Source: Holosporaceae bacterium
GTDB lineage: Bacteria; Pseudomonadota; Alphaproteobacteria; UBA3830
Length of the DNA: 6,711 nucleotides
Assembly (NCBI GenBank): GCA_031276835.1
Contig: JAISMI010000093.1
Location: 1-6,711, forward strand
Direction: 5' to 3'
Under the pieces are notes generated by a model. The model ran no database searches and was not told the DNA's origin. It saw nothing but the letters and a program-made list of their open reading frames with translations. How positions within the stretch are numbered: position 1 is the stretch's first letter; every line of letters starts with the position of its first letter. Positions 1-5,548 of this stretch are shown piece after piece. The position numbers and the translations under genes are program-made.

Positions 1-1
1 T

Positions 2-343
2 CAAGCCCAAAAGGAAGAATTTTTCAACTGTTTTGTTAACATGTTGATAAAATTATACGCCTCCAATTTTAGAGAGTATAAAACCGCTAAATTCACCGTT
101 GTCAGCGCGAGAGAAAAAGCAAAATCCCAGTATTTAATCGAGACCAAAGTCTCAATCCCAGGAAAAAAGGAGACGACCATCATTTGGTCCGTCTATGATA
201 AAAACGGAGAGGTAAAAATCTACGACGCCGTTCTCGACGAGGTGAGCATGGGACAAATCCAGCGGGCGGAAATATGCGGAGGCATTGCGAAAAATGGTTT
301 GCAAAAATTTATGCAGGAATTTAAAGCAAGATACGGAAAATAA
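2..343 (+). CDS. mlaC: MlaC/Ttg2-family phospholipid-binding protein, 3' end only
   Basis: C-terminal part of an MlaC (Ttg2D, toluene-tolerance) family protein, the periplasmic carrier that moves phospholipids between the inner-membrane MlaFEDB complex and the outer membrane. The frame is open from base 2, so the gene begins left of the window; the ATG at 41 is internal, because family-like sequence (QAQKEEFFNCFVNMLIKLYA) runs through it. About 113 residues are visible. Family features seen are the helix followed by LYASNFREY, a V-Y-D-K-N-G-E-V-K-I-Y-D strand pair, then DEVSM and a closing amphipathic helix (KNGLQKFMQEFK). The signal peptide and N-terminal half are not visible. Only 2 bp separate its TAA from dut, so the two are probably co-transcribed. 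The hopanoid-associated relative HpnM is an alternative that the visible part cannot exclude. Confidence 0.82.
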   Translation, partial: QAQKEEFFNCFVNMLIKLYASNFREYKTAKFTVVSAREKAKSQYLIETKVSIPGKKETTIIWSVYDKNGEVKIYDAVLDEVSMGQIQRAEICGGIAKNGLQKFMQEFKARYGK

Positions 344-345
344 AA

Positions 346-789
346 ATGGATATTTCTGTAAAAATTTTGAATAACGCTCTTGGAATTGAGCTTCCATCCT
401 ATGCGACGGCCGGAAGCGCCGGTTTAGATTTAAGAGCGGCGATTTCCGAGCCTATTATTTTGAGAAAAAATGAAAGAAAATTGATTCCGACCGGATTGGC
501 CATGGCCGTTCCCATCGGCTACAACGCAGAAATTCGTCCGAGATCCGGATTGGCTTACAAAAACGGCGTCTCCGTCTTAAATTCTCCTGGAACCATAGAC
601 AGCGATTATCGCGGCGAAGTGAAAGTTTTGCTCATTAATCTAGGAGAGGACGATTTTTTGATAGAAAACGGCATGAGAATCGCCCAATTGGTTATACAAA
701 AATGCGAGACAATCGATTGGAATGTGGTAAACTCTTTGGACGAAACCGGCAGATCGAAAGGCGGTTACGGTTCAACAGGAGTGAAATAA
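346..789 (+). CDS. dut: dUTP diphosphatase (dUTPase), complete
   Basis: Homotrimeric cytosolic enzyme that hydrolyses dUTP to dUMP and pyrophosphate, keeping uracil out of DNA and supplying dUMP for dTMP synthesis. At 147 aa it has the usual bacterial length, and all five family motifs are present in order: motif 1 around residues 20-31 (AGSAGLDLRA), motif 2 at 65-73 (PRSGLAYKN), motif 3 at 82-93 (GTIDSDYRGEVK, with catalytic Asp85 and the sugar-contacting Tyr88), motif 4 around 107-116 (RIAQLV), and the C-terminal motif 5 at 135-145. Motif 5 reads RSKGGYGSTG where RGxGGFGSTG is common. The aromatic lid residue is therefore Tyr141 and one Gly is Ser, both conservative changes. The start at 346 has a weak upstream GGA near 335-337, inside the end of mlaC. 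The tight spacing to mlaC and bamD places it in their operon. Confidence 0.97.
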   Translation: MDISVKILNNALGIELPSYATAGSAGLDLRAAISEPIILRKNERKLIPTGLAMAVPIGYNAEIRPRSGLAYKNGVSVLNSPGTIDSDYRGEVKVLLINLGEDDFLIENGMRIAQLVIQKCETIDWNVVNSLDETGRSKGGYGSTGVK

Positions 790-799
790 GAGGAAACAT

Positions 800-1534
800 A
801 TGAAATTTTATCGTAGCTTATTCGGTTGCTTATTGATTGTCGGCTGTGCGTCTTCGGTTAAGGACGACTTTAAGAATCGTACCGCGGATAGCATATACAA
901 AAAGGCCGATTCTTTGCTGCGGGCCGGAGAATATACGGAAGCCGCGTCCGAATTTAAGGATATCGAAGCCCTATTCCCCTACTCTTCCAAGGCTAACGAA
1001 GCTCAAATATTAGCGGCCTATTGTCATTTTCTAGCGTCCAATTATCTCGACGCTACTAGAGAAATTGAAGTATTTTTGCGATATCATCCCTCTCATGAAT
1101 TGGTTCCGTACGCAATGTATCTAAAAGCCATGTGCATATATATGCAGGTTTCTTCCGTCGGAAGAGATTCCAAAATAGCAATCGACGCCAAATACGCCTT
1201 CGCCGAATTGGTAAATAAATTTCCAAATTCCCAATACCGTCGCGATTCCGAAAAAAGAATAACCATATTGGAGGATATTATCGCCGCTCACGAAATGATG
1301 GTGGGTAGATATTATCAAAAAAACAAAAGCGCCCTGTCCGCCATCGGCAGATACGCTTTTATCGTCGCCCAAACGCCCCACAACGCCCACGCGCCGGAAG
1401 CCATATATAGAATTGTGGAATGCTGTCGTTTTCTCGGTCTAGACGAAGAGGCAAAAAATAATTATCATGTTTTGGAGCTACGGCATCCCAATTCCCATTG
1501 GACCCAAAAAGCAAAACTTTTTATGAAAAAATAA
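800..1534 (+). CDS. bamD: Outer-membrane assembly lipoprotein BamD
   Basis: Essential lipoprotein of the BAM complex, which folds and inserts beta-barrel proteins into the outer membrane together with BamA. The 244 aa match the family's usual length of about 245. A short signal peptide ends in the lipobox I13-V14-G15-C16, so Cys16 should be lipidated; Ala17 at the +2 position fits export to the outer membrane by the Lol system, whose LolA carrier is encoded downstream. The remainder is TPR-like: LLRAGEYTEAASEF (39-52), FPYS (59-62), FLRYHPSHELVPYAMYLKAM (92-111), RDSKIAIDAKYAFAELVNKF (122-141), FPNSQY (141-146), MMVGRYY (166-172) and FLGLDEEA (211-218). These follow the BamD/YfiO order. The start is supported by a good Shine-Dalgarno (AGAGGAA, 789-795) overlapping the dut stop. 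Only 10 bp separate it from dut. Confidence 0.95.
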   Translation: MKFYRSLFGCLLIVGCASSVKDDFKNRTADSIYKKADSLLRAGEYTEAASEFKDIEALFPYSSKANEAQILAAYCHFLASNYLDATREIEVFLRYHPSHELVPYAMYLKAMCIYMQVSSVGRDSKIAIDAKYAFAELVNKFPNSQYRRDSEKRITILEDIIAAHEMMVGRYYQKNKSALSAIGRYAFIVAQTPHNAHAPEAIYRIVECCRFLGLDEEAKNNYHVLELRHPNSHWTQKAKLFMKK

Positions 1535-1571
1535 TTTGACGTTTTTAATATTTTACTAAGGTTTTTTTGAT

Positions 1572-1754
1572 ATGAATGTAAATATTAGCGAGAGAGAAAA
1601 GAAACATTTTTCGATAGAGGACGTCGTGTCATATTCGAATATAGAAATAACGCATGCGAACGATAACGCTCCCCCTGCGAAAATTATCGCGGTCAAAATC
1701 ATTATTTGGGGAGTTATTGCGACTTTAGCGGCGGCATTATTCTTTATTCGATAG
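1572..1754 (+). CDS. Small membrane protein of unknown function, one C-terminal TM span
   Basis: I do not recognise this 60-aa protein. The first 37 residues are hydrophilic and charged (NISEREKKHFSIEDVV, then a small DNAPPAK linker near 31-37). Residues 38-59 form one hydrophobic helix, and the protein ends in Arg60, which gives a tail-anchor-like layout with the N-terminal part probably cytoplasmic. Reality is supported by a TAAGG ribosome-site candidate at 1557-1561, by codon use like its neighbours (GCG, GAC/GAT, AAA, ATT mixtures), and by the absence of any other gene between bamD and the zinc-ribbon gene. It begins 37 bp after bamD with no terminator between them, so it may be the last gene of the mlaC-dut-bamD unit. 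A chance ORF remains possible given the length. Confidence 0.6.
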   Translation: MNVNISEREKKHFSIEDVVSYSNIEITHANDNAPPAKIIAVKIIIWGVIATLAAALFFIR

Positions 1755-1776
1755 TCAATATCCCGTAATCAATGAG

Positions 1777-1805
1777 TTGAAAAGTAGGTTTTAAGCGTGT
1801 AGCAT
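1777..1805 (+). promoter_or_regulatory. Candidate sigma-70 promoter for the zinc-ribbon-ftsK-lolA-ftsL-ftsI run
   Basis: TTGAAA at 1777-1782 (5 of 6 to the -35 consensus) lies 17 bp before TAGCAT at 1800-1805 (4 of 6 to the -10 consensus). This is in the 88-bp gap between the 60-aa gene and the zinc-ribbon gene, the longest gene-free stretch in the window. Transcription would start near 1812, giving a leader of about 30 nt before the ATG at 1843. A second -10-like TATACT at 1827-1832 has no -35 partner and lies too close to the start codon. No clear terminator hairpin is visible in the gap, so read-through from bamD is also possible. Confidence 0.4.
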
Positions 1806-1842
1806 AGCAACCGTATATGGATTTGTTATACTCGGAGAAACC

Positions 1843-2433
1843 ATGATAGTTGTCTGTCCATCGTGTTTTTGTAAATATTCCGTTCAGGCGGATAGTATTG
1901 GCCAAGAAAAATTAGTGCGCTGCGCCATGTGCGGCGCAACTTGGAGGCAATCGACCCTCGACGGATCAACGGAAAAAAAGCAGCATGCTCAGGATCTAAT
2001 AAAATGGACTTTTTTTTGGTTCATGGTTTTCGTCACAATTTTTTCTTTATTTTTCGCTAAAAACGCGGTAATGAAAATTTGGCCGTCGATTTCCAGTTTC
2101 TACGAAATGGCGGGTTTACAAAATGAATACGGTGGAAAAGCGTTCGTAATTCAAAATTTATCTAATTTTTTCGTCATAAAAAACGACGCGCTTTATATGG
2201 GACTAAAAGGAGAATTGTTGAATGTTTCAAACGAAGTGCAATCCATTCCAAGCATTATCATTTCCCTAAAAGACGACGAAAACGTAAAAAAAGATTCCCA
2301 TTATAAGAAAATTTGGAACCATAATCCGACCTATAAGAAGCTACTTCCCAATCAGAAGGTGGTGTTTGAAACAGAATTGCAAAGCGTTCCGTACAATAAC
2401 CTAATTTGCGATATAAAATTAGACGTTTTATAG
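1843..2433 (+). CDS. Zinc-ribbon (MJ0042-type), single-TM, DUF3426-like protein
   Basis: A 196-aa protein with three parts. Residues 1-36 are a zinc ribbon with Cys5-x2-Cys8 and Cys27-x2-Cys30 (VVCPSC and RCAMCGATW), the MJ0042-type finger found at the N-terminus of many alphaproteobacterial membrane proteins. Residues 53-72 form one membrane span (WTFFWFMVFVTIFSLFFA). Residues of about 100-196 resemble DUF3426: an LKGELLNVSN strand, IPSIIISLKDD, a LLPNQKVVFETEL turn and a final hydrophobic strand, as in extracytoplasmic beta-sandwich domains. Predicted topology puts the finger in the cytoplasm and the C-terminal domain in the periplasm. The function of this family is not established; related alphaproteobacterial genes often sit beside division genes such as ftsE, and here the neighbour is ftsK. 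The start is fixed by GGAG at 1834-1837, 5 bp before the ATG. Confidence 0.82.
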   Translation: MIVVCPSCFCKYSVQADSIGQEKLVRCAMCGATWRQSTLDGSTEKKQHAQDLIKWTFFWFMVFVTIFSLFFAKNAVMKIWPSISSFYEMAGLQNEYGGKAFVIQNLSNFFVIKNDALYMGLKGELLNVSNEVQSIPSIIISLKDDENVKKDSHYKKIWNHNPTYKKLLPNQKVVFETELQSVPYNNLICDIKLDVL

Positions 2434-2436
2434 GGA
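2432..2436 (+). promoter_or_regulatory. Shine-Dalgarno site that decides the ftsK start
   Basis: AGGGA overlaps the TAG stop of the zinc-ribbon gene (2431-2433) and ends 5 bp before ATG 2442. This supports ATG 2442 as the ftsK start over the in-frame TTG at 2406. The TTG lies inside the upstream gene with no comparable site before it, and would add 12 basic residues not expected ahead of the first membrane span. Placing the ribosome site on the upstream stop codon suggests translational coupling. Confidence 0.6.
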
Positions 2437-2441
2437 AATTG

Positions 2442-4586
2442 ATGACCCAGAAGAACAATCCAAGCCTTATGCAGAGCATATATTTGCGCCTCGTTGAAAT
2501 ACTGGGAATATTTGTATTTTTCCTGGCATTGGCCACCGTTGTCGCCCTGGCTTCCCATTGCTCGGAGGATCCTTCCCTAAACGCCGCCATAGACGGAGAA
2601 GCATCCAATCTGCTATCCTTTGCCGGCAGTTACTATTCGGACGTTATGGTTCAACTATTTGGAACGTCCGCTTATGTATTTTCATTAATTCTCTTATCGT
2701 TTGGCCATCAATTGATGAAATATCACGTGGTTTCATTTTTTAGAATCATTTCGTCTTTTATCTGCTGCGTATCTTTTTCAATTACGTTGGAAATTCTCCA
2801 AACTAATATTTTATCTTCGGGAGTCGTTGGTTTTTTAATTGTTAAATACATAAAAAGTAAAATTGACGCTTCTTTGCCTCTAAATTTTTGGATATGCGTT
2901 GGAACTTTAATTTTCATATTTTTGGCGAGCATGATTTATGTGACGAGATTTCATTTCTCCAGCATAAAAGAATTTTTTCAGAGATTTTTTGCGGACTCCG
3001 GCTCGTTGGTTAACGATATTTCGGAAGTTTCCGCAATAAAAATTGGACGAAATTTATCCGTAAAAAAAACGAAAGAGATCATAACCTCGAGGGATCCGAA
3101 AAACGGTTTCCTTCTACCTCCTATTTCATTACTGAAGGAGGCTCAGTCGAGCGGAGAAAAATTATCGGAGTCGGAACTTAAATCCTGCTCCGAAAATTTG
3201 GTAGGCGTTTTAAAGGATTTTGGCGTCAGCGGGGAAATTATCGGTGTCAGTCCCGGGCCGGTCGTAACGTTGTACGAATTAAAACCGGCCGCCGGCATAA
3301 AATCTTCTCGCGTCATAGGATTGTCCAACGATATCGCCAGATACATGAGCGCGGTTTCGGCAAGAGTCGCCGTTATACCAGGACGAAACGCCCTCGGAAT
3401 AGAACTTCCCAATAGAAAACGCCAAACGGTCTATCTGAGAGAGCTTTTGGAATCCAACGTCTATAACAAATCTCCGGCTATTCTTCCTATTTCGTTAGGA
3501 AAAGACATCTCCGGAGAGTCCATAGTGGCCGACCTCGCCAAGACTCCACATTTGCTTATAGCGGGCACAACCGGCTCTGGAAAATCCGTCGGCATAAACG
3601 CCATGATTTTATCTCTTCTATATAAGTTAACTCCGGACGAATGCAAATTTATAATGGTTGATCCTAAAATGCTGGAATTGTCGGTTTACGACGACATTCC
3701 ACATTTACTAACTCCGGTTGTTACGGATCCGAAAAAAGCCGTTTCCGTTCTAAAATGGGCCGTAAAGGAAATGGAATCCCGCTACATGTCCATGTCAAAG
3801 CTTGGAGTAAGAAATATAGAGGGCTATAACGCAAAACTGAAACATTTGCAAAACTCCGGAGAATCATTTACCAGAAGAATCCACACCGGATTCGATCCGG
3901 AAACCGGCGCGCCAATTTACGAAACTCAAGTTATCCAATTGGAATTACTTCCCTATATAGTAATCGTCGTGGACGAAATGGCGGATTTAATGCTAGTGGC
4001 CGGAAAAGACATTGAAATAGCCGTTCAAAGACTAGCTCAAATGGCGCGCGCCGCCGGAATTCATCTGATCATGGCCACCCAAAGACCGTCCGTCGACGTA
4101 ATTACCGGCACCATTAAAGCTAATTTTCCCACCAGAATTAGTTTTCAGGTCAGTTCAAAAATCGACAGTCGCACAATTTTGGGAGAACAGGGAGCAGAGC
4201 AATTGCTTGGTCATGGAGATATGCTTTACATGGCGTCCGGAGGTCGCATGACTAGAATTCACTGCCCTTTTGTCAGCGACATTGAAGTAGAAAAAGTTAC
4301 GGAAAATCTAAAATCCCAAGGAGAACCCCATTATATTTCCACAATTCTAGAGGACGAAGACGAGTTCGCCGACGACGAAGGATCTTTCGATTCGTCCGGA
4401 AACGATCCTCTCTATAACGACGCCGTGTCGTTGATACTAAGAGAAGGAAAGGCGTCCACTAGTTTTATCCAAAGACATTTGAAAATTGGATATAACCGAG
4501 CCGCCCGTATAATTGATATGATGGAGGCGGCCGGAATTGTTTCTTCGGCTAATCACGTTGGAAAAAGAGAAATATTGGGCAGATAA
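2442..4586 (+). CDS. ftsK: DNA translocase FtsK, complete
   Basis: Septum-anchored ATP-driven motor that pumps chromosomal DNA and activates XerCD recombination at dif while taking part in the divisome. 714 aa from ATG 2442. The N-terminal membrane domain has about four spans (near 19-37, 67-88, 97-117, 152-168) and the family's DPSLN loop at 43-47. A short linker (about 185-235) leads to the motor, which begins near LLPPISLL. Walker A is GTTGSGKS at 375-382 (Lys381) and Walker B is IVIVVDEMADL with Asp511-Glu512, followed by ARAAGIHLIMATQRPS. The insert with TGFDPETGAPIYETQ before Walker B is typical of alphaproteobacterial FtsK. An acidic stretch (about 636-654) joins the gamma winged helix (655-714; QRHLKIGYNRAARIIDMME), which reads DNA polarity signals. 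It is far shorter than E. coli FtsK (about 1,330 aa), as is usual outside gamma-proteobacteria. The stop overlaps the lolA start by one base. Confidence 0.97.
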   Translation: MTQKNNPSLMQSIYLRLVEILGIFVFFLALATVVALASHCSEDPSLNAAIDGEASNLLSFAGSYYSDVMVQLFGTSAYVFSLILLSFGHQLMKYHVVSFFRIISSFICCVSFSITLEILQTNILSSGVVGFLIVKYIKSKIDASLPLNFWICVGTLIFIFLASMIYVTRFHFSSIKEFFQRFFADSGSLVNDISEVSAIKIGRNLSVKKTKEIITSRDPKNGFLLPPISLLKEAQSSGEKLSESELKSCSENLVGVLKDFGVSGEIIGVSPGPVVTLYELKPAAGIKSSRVIGLSNDIARYMSAVSARVAVIPGRNALGIELPNRKRQTVYLRELLESNVYNKSPAILPISLGKDISGESIVADLAKTPHLLIAGTTGSGKSVGINAMILSLLYKLTPDECKFIMVDPKMLELSVYDDIPHLLTPVVTDPKKAVSVLKWAVKEMESRYMSMSKLGVRNIEGYNAKLKHLQNSGESFTRRIHTGFDPETGAPIYETQVIQLELLPYIVIVVDEMADLMLVAGKDIEIAVQRLAQMARAAGIHLIMATQRPSVDVITGTIKANFPTRISFQVSSKIDSRTILGEQGAEQLLGHGDMLYMASGGRMTRIHCPFVSDIEVEKVTENLKSQGEPHYISTILEDEDEFADDEGSFDSSGNDPLYNDAVSLILREGKASTSFIQRHLKIGYNRAARIIDMMEAAGIVSSANHVGKREILGR

Positions 4587-5185
4587 TGAAATTTTTGTTT
4601 TTAATACTACCGTTTTTTACATTTATGTCGGCTTCTTCGGCGTCGACAAAAATCGATTACATTGGAGAGGTCGAAAAATACTTGAACGATATCTCCACAT
4701 TCGAGTCTGATTTCATCCAATTGGATAAACGAGGACGCGGCTCAATAGGACATTTTTTTCTGAAAAGACCTTTCCTCATGAAAATGGATTATCGAAACCC
4801 GCCAACTCACGTGGTGATCGCAAAGGACGATAAAATCATCCACTATGATCGCGAACTAAAGGAAAAAACCGTAACCTCCATGCATTCGTCTCCTTTGTCC
4901 TTCTTTCTTGAAAGAAAAATAAATTTACGAAAAAAAATAAAAGTATTGTCCGTCCAAGACGGCGACGATTTTTTATCCGTTAAATTTTGCAAGAAAAATA
5001 ACGAGGACGAAGGAGCGGTAACTTTGATTTTTTCTAAAAATCCGCTAACTCTCAGAAAATGGATCATATTTTCCAATAAAAATGACGAACGCTCTTCCGA
5101 AGGCACAGAAATTTCTCTCTTGAATTGGCAACTAAAACATAATATTCCAGACGAAGAATTTGAAAAATTTGAAGCGACGCCATAG
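4586..5185 (+). CDS. lolA: Outer-membrane lipoprotein carrier protein LolA
   Basis: Periplasmic chaperone that takes lipoproteins released by LolCDE at the inner membrane and carries them to the outer membrane. 199 aa, close to the usual length of about 200. A signal peptide covers residues 1 to about 19 (hydrophobic core FLFLILPFFTF, likely cleavage after SASSA). Family blocks are STFESDFIQ (37-45), IGHFFLKRPFLMKMDYRNPP (54-73), a VVIAKDDKIIHYD strand pair, and SSPLSFFLERKINL (101-114). Arg61 in FLKRP aligns with Arg43 of mature E. coli LolA, a residue important for lipoprotein hand-over. The start is at the TAATG junction with ftsK (stop and start share one base), so translation is probably coupled. 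The ftsK-lolA pairing is common in Alphaproteobacteria and supports the call. BamD in this same window is an expected cargo. The C-terminal half is divergent. Confidence 0.9.
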   Translation: MKFLFLILPFFTFMSASSASTKIDYIGEVEKYLNDISTFESDFIQLDKRGRGSIGHFFLKRPFLMKMDYRNPPTHVVIAKDDKIIHYDRELKEKTVTSMHSSPLSFFLERKINLRKKIKVLSVQDGDDFLSVKFCKKNNEDEGAVTLIFSKNPLTLRKWIIFSNKNDERSSEGTEISLLNWQLKHNIPDEEFEKFEATP

Positions 5186-5188
5186 GAA
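5184..5188 (+). promoter_or_regulatory. Shine-Dalgarno site of ftsL overlapping the lolA stop
   Basis: AGGAA shares bases with the TAG stop of lolA (5183-5185) and lies 6 bp before ATG 5195. It supports that start for ftsL and continued translation along the operon. Confidence 0.55.
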
Positions 5189-5194
5189 TTTATA

Positions 5195-5548
5195 ATGCTA
5201 GCGAAAAGATCTTCCTTTTTTATTTTTTTCACCTGCGCAATCGGAGCCTGGTTGTTTCATTTGAAATATACGGTGATTTCCATTGAGGATAGAATTCGTC
5301 ATGCCAAACGAGAAATAGCGATAGAAAAAAAAAATCATCACATCCTAAAGGCTGAATGGAAAGCGTTAACGTCGCCGGAGAGAATACAGCAGTTAACGAT
5401 GAAACATTTGAATATGCGCCAAATCGAACCGTCGCAATTGAGGGAATTTGATCCGTCTATATTTCATGCGGAAAAAAGCAAATATAAAGAAACCAAAAAA
5501 TTATCAAAATTAATAGACGAAATTCTTTCGTCTAAAGGCGTCGATTAA
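5195..5548 (+). CDS. ftsL: Cell division protein FtsL
   Basis: Bitopic divisome protein that forms a complex with FtsB and FtsQ and helps activate septal synthesis by FtsW-FtsI. 117 aa: a short cytoplasmic tail (1-6), one membrane span (about 7-25), a coiled-coil helix (about 27-57, IEDRIRHAKREIAIEKKNHH), then the block KAEWKALTSPERIQQL at 52-67, which closely follows the AEWxxLxxPERLQ signature of alphaproteobacterial FtsL. The tail beyond residue 80 is charged and not recognisable. FtsB has a similar build, but this signature and the position immediately before ftsI favour FtsL. Its TAA stop overlaps the ftsI ATG by one base. The gene normally found before it in dcw clusters, rsmH, is absent; lolA is there instead. 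Confidence 0.88.
   Translation: MLAKRSSFFIFFTCAIGAWLFHLKYTVISIEDRIRHAKREIAIEKKNHHILKAEWKALTSPERIQQLTMKHLNMRQIEPSQLREFDPSIFHAEKSKYKETKKLSKLIDEILSSKGVD

Noticed and set aside
41..43. ATG 41 as start of a complete 100-aa gene
   Set aside because: The frame is open to the left edge and the residues before this Met fit the MlaC helix, so it is an internal codon of a truncated gene.
1121..1390. Minus-strand open frame opposite bamD
   Set aside because: It resembles no known family and is explained by the codon bias of bamD on the other strand; other minus-strand frames over dut, ftsK and ftsI fail for the same reason.
1536..1565. TTGACG at 1536-1541 as a -35 box for the 60-aa gene
   Set aside because: No -10-like hexamer is found at 15-18 bp spacing; the AT-rich spacer gives only poor matches.
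1535..1571. T-rich run after bamD as a Rho-independent terminator
   Set aside because: The T tracts at 1542-1546 and 1562-1568 are not preceded by a GC-rich inverted repeat.
2406..2441. Upstream TTG start for ftsK adding 12 residues and overlapping the zinc-ribbon gene by 28 bp
   Set aside because: No Shine-Dalgarno precedes it, while ATG 2442 has AGGGA at a good distance and a more typical N-terminus.
4843..5232. Minus-strand open frame of 129 codons opposite lolA
   Set aside because: It is rich in Ser, Phe and Lys, has no domain signature or ribosome site, and lies antiparallel to a well-supported lolA frame.
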